NCBI RefSeq assembly: GCF_050624435.1 | Contig: NC_134546.1 | Location: forward strand, 13,229,001-13,293,000 | DNA length: 64,000 nucleotides | Direction: 5' to 3' | Source of the DNA: Tenrec ecaudatus | Taxonomy: Eukaryota > Chordata > Mammalia > Afrosoricida > Tenrecidae | Shown here: positions 10,490 through 23,373 of the stretch, piece by piece | How positions within the stretch are numbered: the stretch's first letter is position 1 | How the letters are laid out: each line of letters opens with the position of its first letter | The notes under the pieces: model-generated | Databases searched by the model: none | What the model saw: only the letters and a program-made list of their open reading frames with translations | Told to the model about the DNA's origin: nothing | Program-made: the position numbers and the translations under genes

Positions 10490-10830
10490 GCGCCCACCCC
10501 TCTCCCGGCCTCCCTCCCTCCCTCCTGTTCGGAGGGTTTCCTTGAATGTGCAGTTTCTCACATCCCCTGCCCCGAGCCCATGAGCCACGTGTTTGGGCTC
10601 TCTCCCTGCCAGGACATTTCCAGGAAATTCACCGCGGCTTCACGTATTAGGGACGTGGGAAAGAATGAGTTTGAAAGGTCCACGCACCGTCGGGCCACTT
10701 CTCCCTTTGCGTCGTGGTCTCTCTCTCTCTCTCTCTCTCCCCTTCCTCTCTCTCTCCCTCCTTCCCTCCCTCCCTCCCTCTCCCGCCCTCCGGTCTCTCC
10801 CCCACCTCCCCCTCCCTTTCGCAGAGCTGC
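10490..10830 (+). repeat. Pyrimidine-rich region with (TC)n and (CCCT)n
   Basis: CT dinucleotides at 10719-10740 and CCTCC/CCCTCC units at 10745-10830 give long apparent Ser/Leu/Pro frames on both strands that are composition artefacts. GC content rises from here into the CpG island. Confidence 0.8.
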
Positions 10831-10999
10831 AGGATAAAGAGGAATGTCGGCTTCGACTGCCATCTTTTGGGGATTTGGAAAAACGACTCGGTAGGAAACA
10901 GAGGGAGGTGGAGGGGCATGGGGGGTGGGGGAGGGAGCGGGGCGGGCTGTGGGGGGAACCCCCTTATTATCCTGTGTCGGAACTGGCTCCCTTAATCTG

Positions 11000-13750
11000 A
11001 TGCTTAAATATTTGATGTGGAAAAATTACCCATAAAATTAGTTACTAACAATTTCAAATTGAAATCACTTATCGAATTATAAACGCATTAAAGCTGTATG
11101 GATGGTATTAGGGGTGCCTCCGGAGGCAGCGGGTGGCTCCTAGCACACAGCCAGGCCCGGGAGGTTCGCCCCGGGCAGAGTTCGCCCCAGCACAGCCGGG
11201 CACCGGCACGGGAGGGCGTCGCCGCGGTCCGCTCGCGAGGGTCTGGGCCTGGGGGGACCGAGATGCAGACCAGGCCCCGAGGAGGCTCTGGAGCGCCGGC
11301 TCGCACGGCAGAGGCGGAGGAGAAGGGTGGCGGGCTTCAGGGCACCGGCGCCTGATCGGAAACTTCCCGGTGAAATCGAAAGATTCTGCAAACGACGTCC
11401 CAAGCCCTGCCCTCCCGCCGCCCGCGTCTCCTACGCAGGGCGCAGACTTGGCGCCTGGGCTGCCTCGCTGCGTGCAGCGCCCCCCGAGCCAGCGAGCGGC
11501 CAGCCGCGGGGCGCGCCTGGCGGCCTGGGGTTGGGCCGGGGCTCCACACGCCCACGAAACCGCCCCCAGGCCCGAGGCGGCGGCTGCGCGGATCTCGGAC
11601 GCGGAGGAAGCTGCCTCGGCCACCGGCGGTTCTTGGGGCGCCACCCTGGCCCAGGGGGTAGGGCAGGCCGAAGCCCCGCCAACAGCGCCCCAGTACCTGG
11701 GAAGGGCTATGGCGCCTTGGTTAGCTTCCCACCCGCTCCGCTTCCCCATGTCCCCCCCGCCCAACCCAACACCCAAAAGTCTGATCTAAGGGGCTGCCGA
11801 CTTCGTCTCGGGACACTGGGTGACCCTAGGCCAGAGCAGAAGGTGTCCTCTTCTGGCCCCTGGGGGGGGGGGGGGCTTGGGCTCTCCTTTCCCCGGACCT
11901 TCTCAGACGCTTTGCGGCGGACGGGTGATGGACCAGGCCGGGTTGGGACCTGAGGTTGCAGGAGCGCGGTCGCGAGCGCGCGTAGGGCGCGCAGAGGGGT
12001 GGGGGACAGGGAGTCCGGGGCGCCTGGGCAGGGTCGGCCAGGTGGGCCGCAGGTGCGGCTCTCCCGGACCCGGTAGCTCAGTACTGGGCAGCACACTCAC
12101 CCTTCAGGCAAGAGGGCTTGGGAACACTGTAGCCTCTGCAAACTTTCCCTGCCTCTCGGCTCCTGGCCCGCCCTCTACCCCGGAGGTGGCCGAAAAAACA
12201 GGACTTGTTGATGTGATGATGCGGAGCCTGACGCCGGTTGGGGCTGGCGGAATTGGGTGGTGGGGGCCCTGCCTCCCCACCCCACCCCACCCCACACCCC
12301 CCGCCCGAGCCATCACCCCCTTTCTCGCTCCCCTCGCCCGTAATCACCTAGTACCTTTGGACTGCGAGGTGGCCCATAGCTCGCAGGGTGGCTACGCAGC
12401 TGGGGACGCCAGGGTCCGCGATAGAGCGAGAAGGAGGAGGAGGAGGACGGGAAGGGGTGCGGCCCCGGGGTCCTGAGAGGAGTGCTGCGTGGAAGGGGGT
12501 GTCTCGGAGGAAGCTTCCCCCTGGACCCGACCTGCCCGCCCACGCTTCTGAAATATTTTCTCCCCAGGCGGAGCGGAAAGGAAAAACAGCCCCTGGGACA
12601 ATCAGTTCGCCCACGTTCGAGCTTTAGGGTTTTGGCTTTGAAATCGGGTACCCCGGGGATTTCGGTGGGGAGGTTGGGGCATTTTAGGGCCTTGGTTCCG
12701 ACTGGGGGCACCCCGCGGGTCGCTCGGTCCTGGCCGCCACGAGGAAAGGCGGGCGGCGAAGCCCTGGAGGGAAGGGATTTCGTTTTAAGCCAGTCTCCCA
12801 TCGATCGAGCCGGTAATTCCTACCTCTCTGCCCACTTGCAGACACACTCACCTCTACCCTAAAGCATTACATTCATTACGCCAGCAATGATCTTAATCTC
12901 CAGGCGGCCAACGAGTCCGGGACCTCGCGGACCTGGGAAGCAGTGCATAAAGTCACCTGCTAAGCGGGGCGGGCCCGCGGGCTGCTCCAGGAGGGAGCCT
13001 CGGGTGGCCGGGCGCCCAGCGCAGGGGACCGTGATTCGTGCGCAGGCTGTCCTGCAGGGTCAAACACCCCAAGTCTGCCTTCTCCGGGCTGGAGACCCTC
13101 CTCCGAGAGTGGAATTGTGCTGGCACGCTCCCCACTTTTCCCTTTCTTTCTAGGCCCCTTCGCACCTGTGCACTCTTTCTCGGCCCTTCCGAAAAGTGAC
13201 TAATGCCTGTTCTCTGCGGGCCACCCCCTCTGCAGCCCAGGGCCTTGGTGCCACCCCGGTGCACCCATCCCCGGTTGGCGCCCGCTTTCCTCACCCACCT
13301 TCTTGGGCATAGCTGGATGGGATAGCTTGGCAAAGCCGCTCCCCGAGGGCGCCCTGGGGTTGTCAAGAACCGGGTCCCTTGATTTAGGGGAGATCTCCCA
13401 TCTATTGATCACATCATCTCAAAGAAACCCAGCCACATGTCAAAACATCTATTGTGGCCTCTTGCTCCCCGGGCCCCCACCCGGCCTTGGCAGGGAACAG
13501 CGTCTGGCTGGGAGATGGAGTCGAGCCACGCGCCCCCATCCTTTTACTGGCCGACTCAGGAGGCGCCAGCTTGTTCTAGAGACTCAGTTTCCACCGGGCC
13601 ATTGTGAAAGCCGGAAAGCACAGCTCAAAGCCTGTGTAAATCCAAGTTCCCGACCCCACCCCGCCCCCTGCCCCCCATCTGGTTTTTGGAGCCCAGCGTT
13701 TTCAGGTAGCCCTAAACTGCGAACAGGGAGCTTTGTGTGTTATCTTGTGG
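11000..13750. promoter_or_regulatory. Large CpG-rich island downstream of MEIS1
   Basis: High GC content and frequent CpG dinucleotides start near 11100 and fade by about 13.75 kb, with the densest part about 11.1-12.8 kb. Long open frames on both strands here (for example 11108-11776 minus and 11133-11789 plus) are expected in stop-poor GC-rich DNA and show no known domain. The island may be a promoter of a long non-coding RNA or a Polycomb-bound island of the MEIS1 domain. No exon or splice structure can be supported. Confidence 0.6.
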
Positions 13751-14460
13751 GGGGTGGGGTTGGAAGGGGAGGAGACTCCCACCGTCAGTTCCAGGCTTTA
13801 ATGTCGACATAACGAAATGCCTGTGTGGCAGCTGCTGCTGGACCCCAGACTAACTCTTTGGAAGACGGAAAAGAGTAAAAGGGAGAGAAAGACTGTTCAT
13901 TTTTTTTCCTTTGGTGCCGTTTGGGATGTCATCTGTTTCCTTGGCGACTGTGCTCAGCCCCGGAGCCCCTGGGCTCCTGGATTGTTAGGGGGGGAAGCAT
14001 GCTATTTCTGCACCGTCATTTATCACTGTCACCGCACAATGATTCCCCTCGCCGCCCCTTATTGATGTTTGTAATTGCATTATCTCATAAAGGAGGGTGA
14101 TCAATGAAACCGAGCCGTGCATTCTGGGGTCAGGGGAAGCCAAAGTACTGTTTGTCCCCTTTCATACAACAAGTACTCATTATCTTTAGGTCTGCATTCA
14201 AAAAATGATCTGAGCTGGGGCTGACCCTGACGAACACCCCAACACTTTCTAAAACGCGGTTTGTGTAACCTTTTGCTTAAATGCTAAATCAAGTACCTGT
14301 CTTGCATTTCAACGAAACAAGATGCTAAAACTGGATGAGGAACGCATTTCTTCTTTTTCTCCCCCCCCCCTTTCCAAGGGAGGACCGAAGTCCTCAAAAG
14401 ACGCGAGCGATTTTGCATCCTAAGTGTTTAGCCATAGAGTGGTAAGAAAAAGCCCCCCTT

Positions 14461-14468
14461 ATCAATCA
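14461..14468 (-). promoter_or_regulatory. PBX-HOX-like octamer
   Basis: 'atcaatca' on the plus strand is TGATTGAT on the minus strand, the classic PBX-HOX core. A short motif of this kind also occurs by chance. Confidence 0.25.
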
Positions 14469-14743
14469 GGGACCCAAGTTATCTAATGAATGAAAATTGA
14501 GGTGTTGGGAAAACTGGGGTGCGGTGGGGGAAGGTATCTGGGGCATTTAACAAGGTTGGTACTACGCTATCAGAATAAAACCACCTCCGGTTTAATTAAT
14601 AACTCTAAGCTCAAATAATTCGCCGATTCTGCCCTTGTTTCTCCCCCTCCCCCCTTTTTTACAGAACCTTAGTGCCTCGCTTTAGATAAACGACTTTTGT
14701 GCCCGTCTGAGTCTCCCAACAACAATAACTAAATCAGTTGCTC

Positions 14744-14823
14744 ACTCTGTATCTAACACCATCTACAAACTCCAGTAAATAAAACTCTGTATCTAACACC
14801 ATCTACAAACTCCAGCAAATAAA
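14744..14823 (+). repeat. Perfect-but-one 40-bp tandem duplication
   Basis: The unit beginning 'actctgtatctaacaccatc' occurs twice in direct succession (14744-14783 and 14784-14823). The only difference is T versus C in 'ccag(t/c)aaa'. The near identity implies a recent duplication. Confidence 0.95.
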
Positions 14824-16164
14824 AAGTTCATTTGTCTATTAAGGCAAGTATTTAGTTGAGCAGAAATGTCCTAGTAATGTTGAGTAGAGTTCTTGTAATC
14901 CCATGAAAATCAAGTCATCTTGTTGCACTGAAGTAAATGAAATAATACAAAGGAGGAAAGTCCAAGTGTAATTTTAAGCTAAGTGCATTATTGGGCTGTC
15001 AGAGTGAAAACTTGAATGTTTGCTAATGTGGGGACTTGGACATCCACTGAGCTCACATTTAACTGAAGGGTTTGGGGCAGGTAATATGTATTCCACTTTT
15101 GGCTACTCTTAATTTGTAGAAGGAGGAGAAAAAGAGACGATGCTTATCCATCAATTTTAGTGAATTAAGAGGCATCACACCTTCAAAGAATTGAGCAGTC
15201 ATGTTAAACATTGCCAGCTTATATGAGAAGGAAGTTTTCAATCTCCTGAAGATGGATTCCCCTACCTTAAAAACAAATAAACAGACAAAAGCCTTGAGAG
15301 ATAAAAGAATAAATGCAGGTGTGTTGTTTTAAAAGTTCTAGCAATTATTTAAAATTTTCAATATACATTAATCCAAAATAAAGATATTAATGAGCAGCCT
15401 CATTAAAGTTGAGATGAATAGTTAAATCAAACAGACCATACTCTGATCATTTGACACCTTGACATAAAACCTTAAATCAAATGATAACAAAGGACTAAAA
15501 TATTACCATTTGGAAAACGACTTCAATGATAAAACTTTAAAAGGTGAACTGAATTGAGCTGTCACTTAAATATTTCTCTCGAAGGCAGACACTTCTAAAA
15601 AGTAGTAGTGTCCAGAAATTCTGTCAAGCCAATTTGAAATAATACATGTTTTCTATTATTTAAATATTCTGACACTTTTGTTCTTTAAAAATGCTGAAAT
15701 GGAAATGCAGCCACGCATGTATTTAATATAAATGGTATCTTGTCGTTAACATAAAATATTAAAGGGGAAATAAAACTTTGGGATTTGTCAGTTGAGATAG
15801 AATTTTTTAGCATAATATTCTGATTTCGCAAGCACACAAATGAAGCTCCTTGATTTTAACCAATCAACACAAGTCTTTCTCTTATTTGGTTGGAGATCTG
15901 GCATCATGTACGTTTTCTATTTTTAATATTTAGTGTTATAGCCCACGGTTAAAATAATGAAAAATTAGTCTCGTTTCAGAAATTATTTATTTATGGAACG
16001 AACATGATTAAAACATAAACACACACAAACTGCAGCTGCAATTGGGAAAAAAACGTGATTTACGGTTATTAAATCTTTGATCGCCATGTTAATGTTTCTT
16101 TTTCTACCTTTCATTTGCATTTTAATCTATCGAATCTTTACAATTTTTCAGCCTCCTATTTCAA

Positions 16165-16172
16165 TGATTGAT
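16165..16172 (+). promoter_or_regulatory. PBX-HOX-like octamer
   Basis: 'tgattgat' lies within 'tttcaatgattgatcacag', at the edge of an AT-rich CNE-like block. The call rests on motif match only. Confidence 0.25.
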
Positions 16173-16456
16173 CACAGATCTGGGGGGGGGATCGCCTAGC
16201 TGCTTTTCTTTTCCTTTCTCTTTTGCCTTCTTTTTTCTTTTTCTCTCCCTAACCACTCCCCCCGCCCCCTTCCTCCTTGGGTAGATTTCTGAAACTTTTT
16301 CTCTCTCAATGCTAATGCAGACGGGGCAGATTCATGCTGCTCTTTTAAATGTCAGAGATATAAATTAAAAAATGTTTTCTGTCCCAAACGTGAATATTTT
16401 CCCAGACGCTTGTTTTTGAGTCGTCAAAGATCAACCCAGCAAAACCCAACTCAGAG

Positions 16457-16474
16457 CGCACACACGCGCGCGCG

Positions 16475-16542
<68 letters not shown>
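16457..16542 (+). repeat. Compound (CG)n(CA)n alternating purine-pyrimidine tract
   Basis: About 86 bp of strictly alternating purine and pyrimidine: 'cacacacgcgcg', a run of about ten CG units, then about 30 CA units. Such tracts are the best known Z-DNA formers. It borders the second CpG island. Confidence 0.95.
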
Positions 16543-16543
<1 letters not shown>

Positions 16544-16549
16544 CGGCGG

Positions 16550-17700
16550 CGTGGAATTTTAAAGGGCGCTGTTAACAGAGTTAAAGGTGAGAAGTTCACG
16601 GTCCCTCCACCAGCAGTGGCCTCCGGGCGCCTTCTCCCGGGCGCGCTCACTCACACCTCGGAACCCAGGGTTTGGTTCGGGTCCCATCTCCGATCTAAGT
16701 CTCCCAACAAAAAACGAGCTTGGCTGGGGCTTTGAGGTTAAGTTGATTTCTTGCGACAAACTGGGTAAAGACAAAAGGGGAAGCGACGCCGGCTGTTTGT
16801 TTTCTCTCCCCAGTTTACCACTGCCCTTGCCCCCTTTCCCCCTTGCTAGCCCCCCCCCCAATACTCTCTCTCTCTCTCTCTCCCCCCCGCCTCCTCGATG
16901 CCCCCCTAATCCGCGGAGAAGACCGGCATTTGCTGCTCGCTTGGCCCGGCCGCGTCACTTTCCGCGCGGGCGTGAAGACCAGCGTGCCGGTGGTTTGGGG
17001 AAGGAGCGGGCCCGGACTTGGGCTGCCCTCGGTCTCCCAGCGGGGCTCCGGGTCCCGGGGGGCTCCGGAAAGGCCCCCGGCCTCCGCAGATCGCGCTTCC
17101 ACTGGGCTGGGGGTCGCGGCTGGCTTCGGAGCTGCGCGCCCCAGGTGTGCGCGCCCAGGCCGGGTGGGCGTGCGCGCAGGGTTGCCCGCCCGCGAGGGCT
17201 GGGAATCGGCCACCGAGCGCCCCCACACACCCCCGCCCCGCGCTCGCAGCGTCGGCTCCCGGGAAGAAGTTCACCTCCTCGCTCGGGGTGGCAGGTCCCT
17301 AGGCGCTGTGAAGCCCCCCGCGGGGCGAGGACAGTCACACACCCCCCTCTCTGGAGGGCTCCTGCAGTTCACGTGGGAGGCCGCGTGTGGCTCGCTGGGT
17401 CGGGGTGGGGGCGGGCGGGGGGAAGTCAGAGATGGACCCCCCCAGGAATCCCTACGAGGTCGCCCTAGCAGCCCCAAGCCGGGGTGAGGCCCGCGAGAGG
17501 TGGCCCTGACCGAGGCACGGTCTCTGCCATCCAGCCCTGGGACTCGAGAGCGCCCCACGGCGTGCCCCGAAGGGGCCGCCGTCCTCCCCCCCCCCCACCG
17601 AAATCCCCCGAACCCCAAGGCGGCTGGTATCGAGTTCTCCTAGCGACCCCCGAGTGGCTGCCAGAGGGAGCGGTGGTCCTCTTTAAAGGGGATAAAATAG
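16550..17700. promoter_or_regulatory. Second CpG-rich island
   Basis: GC-rich with abundant CpG, flanked by the Z-DNA-type repeat on the left and AT-rich DNA on the right. Long open frames such as 16587-17468 (plus) are seen on several strands and frames at once and carry no recognised domain. It is a candidate promoter or Polycomb-type island; no transcript can be shown. Confidence 0.55.
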
Positions 17701-20700
17701 AGCGAGGGGCAAAAAGACATTTGATCCGGGCCGACTCTTTTGTCTTGAGGCAGATGAGGCAGCCTAGCTAGACAGAAGAGGCAAAACACAAAGTCTAGAC
17801 AGGAAAACTTATTGTGTTCACAAAATATAAAAATGAACCGAGCGGTCTGGGACGTCAAGAGGTGAAGATAGATCCTTGTAGACAGGTGGGAAGACGTGAC
17901 CGGGAAGATTTAAAGGGAAAGAAACGGCAGATTATTAAGAAAGTAATAGTAAGGTGTCCCATACACTACACTTTTATTGTTGGGTAGTAACTACCCGATG
18001 TATTTATTGCCGGGGCTATATAATAGAGATAATGACCACAAACTCAAGATAAATTCTTAGGCGCCCAGCCGGTCAATTCTTTTTTATTTAAGAGCGCGAG
18101 CCTGAAAGGTGAGTCTCATCTCTTCCCCTCCTCAAAGATTCGTCTTACTTTCTACCATATTATAAGCACGACATGCAAATAAATAAGTGCTCCTGGGTAT
18201 GTGTGGGTAGGCCCACAGGATTTATTTCAGGTGAGCGAGGAACCTACAGGGAATATGAATTTCCGCAGGGGCTGCGAGGCGATTCTTTTCTTCTCCCTCT
18301 CCTCTCAGGCGCTCTCCCTCTCTTTGGGATCAGAGAGCGTCCCCCCCCCCCCCCGAAAAGCAGGAACGTGTGTCGCGTCCCAACGCCCTCTTCTCTGACA
18401 GATCGCCCTGGGGAGGGGTGGGGAGGATTGCTCAATGTAGCTTGATACGCTGGGACTGCTTAAAGGTGCCCCTGCCGGGTCAAAGAAGGGCGCGTTGTCA
18501 TTATGATTTACGGTAGGGGGGGGGAGGCGGGCTGGGTAGTAAGTGTGTTCCTGTGAGTTTGAACTACACAAAATAGGCTCCAAAGTTGAGAGGCTCCCAG
18601 ATCTGGCCCGGGCACCCGGATACGCCCAAAAGGGAGCCTTTCGGGTTTCTTGCGACCCATCTCTCTGGGCCCTCAGTTTCTCACCCCCAGAGCCCGATCA
18701 GCGTCCCTGTAGACAGATGTTGGGATTGAAGATGACCTTGGCGTTGACCACTGAAGTCAGACGGGAGAGGGCGGGCTCAGGTGTTAGCTCCACCGGACCC
18801 AATGGCTGCATTACTAGGCGCCGGGATGTCCTTTGACCAGGGCACCTTAGCTCCCCCACCTGCGCTCTTGGGCACCTCCGCGGATTCCGAAACAGTCAGC
18901 GGACGGAGTCAGCATCTTCCGTCGATATGTATTTTTTCTTCCTCATTTTGGGGTAGCATTCAGACATACAGTATTTCAGCCTCGCCATGACCGCTTAGAT
19001 CCCCAGCTCCCTCGAATGAGTGCTTGCTTGGTCAAGCGGGGGTGGGAGTGGGGGGGCGGGGACCCCCAAACCGAAACACCCAGCAAATCAACACCTGAGA
19101 GTGCACTGTGAAACAGAGAGACCGAAGGAGCAGGAGAGACGAGTAGGCTGTGCGGGAGAGTGAGGGAGAAAGGTGTTTGGGTGAGGGCGGTAGGCTTAGA
19201 CCTAGAGGCAGGGAAGAGTGGCAGGGGAGGGGGCGATCCGGAGGGGAGAGGGGCGAGAGAGGCCGTCGCTGTAATTCTGTGGTCTGTGTGAGGCATGGTA
19301 TGATGGGTCTGAAAGCGAGCGCAGTCCTCGTCGATCTTTTACAATATTGGTGTCACTCAAGCACAACTTTATCTTTGAACCGGAATATCTGTTTCAATGA
19401 TTTCCATAAGCACATAAATTATAATCTCCCAAGCCTTCGATATTTCTTTCGGTGCTTTATTAAGTGTTACTGCGGAGGCCATTTATGAAGTGAACGATTC
19501 AACTTTTAATCTTTTGAACATTAAAGGGTATTCCTTTTCAAAATAATCTAAAATAACAAAAAAGAAACTAAGCTCATTACATGAAAAAGTGACAAGCATT
19601 TTGTTCTCCGCCTGGCAAGTTGCCTTCCTCCCTTCAAAGGATGATAAACTAATTGTTTCCAGAGTTTATAACTAATTAAGCTATTACTGGAGGACTTTAT
19701 GTAACAGTCTGATTCAAGCTAAAACTTTCTACTTGGAATTGTAGACGAGTCTTAAAAAAATACCATGATTTTAATAATGAAAAACAAACAAACAAACCCA
19801 GCCTTCGTAATAATGAAACTTATTTTTATTTTTAAAATCATCTGAAAATGTAAACAAATATCGTTTTCTTTTAGGGGGTGCGATAAGTGGACGTCATTAT
19901 GTATAATTAATGCTGAAAGGAAAATGAACATGTAATCACTTCCAAAGATGAAAACATTTTTAAAGTAGCAAGTTAAGTTTTAAAAGTTATTTCTTAAAAA
20001 ACTGACTCTGTTTCAGTAGCTCAGGTAGGAAAGTAGATATTTAGTGCTTTTTAAGAATTCAACACTGACAACTAAAATCCTTAAACAAATACTTGAAGTA
20101 TTGACAAGCCATCTTTTGGTGTCTAGGCAACAAGTATTGATGCCAAGAAATGCGGAGTGCGTGAGTTTCCGCAATTTTGCCCTGGAAAATGTACTTCTTC
20201 ACCCACAGACTAAAAGATACTTATTCACACATAGATTAAAATAGAGTATTTTTCAAAGATCCTTTGAAATACATTAAGTTCAAACATATGTAGGAGTTGA
20301 ACTAATATAAAATACTGTTTTGTTTTAATTTAAAATTCATATTTAAAGAATGAGGTTTGCTTGAGATGAAACAATATTCACTAAAGAAAAGTTGTTTTCA
20401 AAAGGTGAATTATTTGATACATTTTAGTAAAGGATGTAGTAGGCATTTAATTTATGTAACAGAGTACTATTTTAATATTTTATATCAAAATGATATTTTA
20501 AAGAAAAAGGCTATTTCATTGTCATATGAAAATTTTCTAAATTAGCAGATTTTTTTTAATATTAGAATTTTCAGCCTAGGAAACATCTTTTGAAAAAAGA
20601 CCAATGTGAAAAATCCAAGTAAATAATGACGGCGCTATCTTATTTGTATTAAACCAAATTTTCTGGTAGTTGTTTAGAAAAATTAAAATGTGTGTGGAGT

Positions 20701-22320
20701 AGCAAAAAAAAATAGAAGGGCTATCATTAGAAGGCCTGGGATCTCAGCACAAATACTTGAACTATAACTACATGTTTCAAATAAAATTACTCTAAAGCAA
20801 AAGTCTAGAGTTTTCTGTAAATCGTATACAAAATGCTCTGCATGATTCAATCAGTATTGTTTTGTGTCAAATTAGCATTGTCACTGGATCACGTTGTCTG
20901 GCTCAATATTTGCAGTGGTACATTTTCTTTATTCTAATTGACCAGCATTGTTTTATTAAAAGCAAAAACTAAAGTGCCCTGGAGTCATTCAATTCCAATT
21001 GTCTAACACCCTGCGCTAATTGACCTTTCGGACAGGAGACACACTTGGATTCACTTTAGGACACTTAGCTGTTTAAACTGACTTTAGTCCAGAGAGACAA
21101 TGGTGACTTTGTTAACACTGGCACCTGCAGTATTTCACACAACACGCTGGTCATACCTTGCCAAGCCAGCCACCACCATGATTCTTACCAGAGCAGGAAA
21201 GCAACTCAAGGCAAATTTTATGATATGATATTTGCTGTTATGATTAAGGAGAAACGAATTCATTCTGAACATCCTCTTGCAGCCTTAAAGAGGTTATTCT
21301 GCTTTCTGATTTTTCTTGAGGTAGAAATGTCGACATATCAAGAGATAGTATAATTGTTTTTGTATGTATGATTAAGAGCTAAGGATTTTACGGTACACTG
21401 GATTCAAGATGTCCAGAGCAATATAGTCCCAATCAAGCTGTGCTTCTCTATTAAAAATATGCCCAAGTGGAAGAAGGTTAACGAATGCAAAGACTCGGGC
21501 AGTAGGAGAAGAGGGACGAAGTCAGTGACCATCTTTCCAGGCACGCAGATGAGGAATCCCGACTCTGTCCCTAGGAAGCCATGCAATTGAACTACGTGGC
21601 TCTTGTTCTTAAACTCTGAAGGGCACTAAGACATTCTTGCTCTGTATATGCTTTTTGCATTGCAGAGTGTGGCAACAATTTGCATTTGATGATATTGAAG
21701 GTTACAATAAAATCCTGCTTTCAAAGCGTTCCAGATTTTTTTCCCCAGGAAAGGGTGAAATTCCAAGGTAGTAATATCTCATCCTCCAAGTTCTAAGGGT
21801 CTCTTAGAATTCTAAGATTGCTTTGGATTTTCCCTGCCTGACCATCAGTAGTGGAATCCTGGTGTTTATTGTTTTAAAGCATTTGCTGAGAGCAATTAAT
21901 ACCTTTATTGATTAGGCTGCTTCAGTGAAATAAAAGGTGACTTTAACACCATTGATTTGATTGTGATCCAAAAGATGGAAAAAAGCAACAGGACCCCGTG
22001 TACTAGAGCACCTTCCATTCATCTGCTCTGTCTTGAAAGAAACCCACACTTTAGCTGGTTTTCATTTAAATTCATTAAGATTCTAGCCTGAACTAGGCCT
22101 TCAGCTTTTGTACATTTCCATATAAGATTGTATTCTAATTCTAATTGAAATTGAAAAAATTGTGTATTTTAATATCTCAAGTACCTACTATATACTAGAC
22201 ATTGCTAATTAATCTGGTGGTGCTGAGATTAATTTTTGACTGTGTCTTTCCTCTTGGGCTCATGGAGGCAGGAAACAGATGAAGAAAAGAAAGTATCAGT
22301 CCATAAAAACAATGGTGGTT
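17701..22320. other. Repeat-poor intergenic DNA
   Basis: Moderately GC-rich to about 19.3 kb and then AT-rich. No exon, RNA gene or interspersed repeat could be recognised. Blocks near 19.5-19.95 kb and 20.7-21.1 kb look like unique, possibly conserved non-coding DNA. Short open frames here lack domains. Confidence 0.5.
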
Positions 22321-22324
22321 GCAT

Positions 22325-23370
22325 TGTATAAAAAATCATTTTATTGGGAGCTCTTACAGATATCATAACATTTTATAGTTCAATCACATCAAACACCACG
22401 GTACAATTGCTACCACAATCTGCTTCAAAACATTTTCTTTCTTCTTGAATTCCTGGATATCGGCTCCCCTCCCTCCCACATCCTAAGCCCGCCCCCCAAC
22501 CTGTATTTATTCATTGCCTTTTTTTACACCATCCAATATATCCATTCTCATATAATTCTGTTATTTGCTCCCTTCAAATGGGGTTATGATAGTCATCAAT
22601 CCTATCAGTTCCCCTTCCCACCATCTCTTCCGGTACCCTCAGGGAACCATTACTCCTGTTACTGTTTTTGAAATGTTATCTATCTTGGCTTTCATGTATG
22701 GAATGATCTTAATTATAAAAATGAACATAATGCAAATCTAACATGATTAATGAGGTAAAACAAATAAAAACCAGTGGTAATGGGAGAAAATATTAAAGAA
22801 CTAGAGGATAGTTATATGGTTCATCAGTGCTATACCACACCCTGGATTCATCATCCCTTCCTTGTGACCATGTCTTACATGTGGGTTTTCACTACATCCA
22901 CATTCCTTCACAGTGATTTGGTTGCTTATTTTTGAACTTCTGATACCTATTCCTGTTGACACCTCACAGGCTGCTGTGCTTCTTCCCTGTGGGCTTTGTT
23001 GCTTCCCTGCTAGATGGCCACATATTTAACTACAAGACTTTAAGACCCAGACACCTTATCTCTTAAGAGCCAGGCACCATCAGCTTTTTTCACTACATTT
23101 GCTTATGCACCCATTTTGTCTTACGGGTTCTGTGGGAAAGGCAAGTATCATACAATGGCACATTATTAGAACAAACCATTCCTGTACTTAGGTAAGATTT
23201 AAGTAGAGGTCCAAAGTCCATCTGCTTTCTTGTTGCATTTACATACATGTAAACAAATGCACCTGGATTTACATATATGCATAGCTATCTATATATCTAT
23301 ATATTTTCCTTCTTAGTTCCTCCTTTTCTTTTTTCTTTTCTCCTGCCCCACGATCATGTTTACCCATTGT
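22325..23370 (-). mobile_element. L1-3'UTR-like repeat family, reverse copy
   Basis: The plus strand starts 'aatcattttattgggagctc', the reverse of the family's 3' end (an AATAAAATGATT tail). It later carries 'gatggccacatatttaactac' and 'accatcagcttttttcacta', which are the reverse of segments also found at 29.2 and 41.4 kb. The middle is diverged. No open frame is conserved, so the copy is probably a non-coding 3' part of an afrotherian L1. Confidence 0.65.
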
Positions 23371-23373
23371 TCA

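Larger units (their letters stand above)
13751..16456. other. Repeat-free, mostly AT-rich intergenic DNA
   Basis: No gene is supported and I see no SINE or LINE. The block 15250-16180 is especially AT-rich and non-repetitive, and resembles conserved enhancer sequence. A tandem duplication sits at 14744-14823. PBX/HOX-like 'atcaatca' occurs at 14461 and 'tgattgat' at 16165. Confidence 0.5.

Noticed and set aside
10593-11000. Ser/Leu-rich frames near 10.7 kb
   Set aside because: They are translations of (TC)n and (CCCT)n simple repeats.
11108-11789. Opposed long open frames of 222 and 218 codons
   Set aside because: They overlap almost fully on opposite strands in GC-rich DNA where stops are rare. 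The translations are low-complexity Pro/Ala/Arg/Gly without a known domain.
16587-17468. 293-codon plus-strand frame
   Set aside because: Several other frames in the same CpG island are also open for over 100 codons, so this reflects composition. No homology is recognised.
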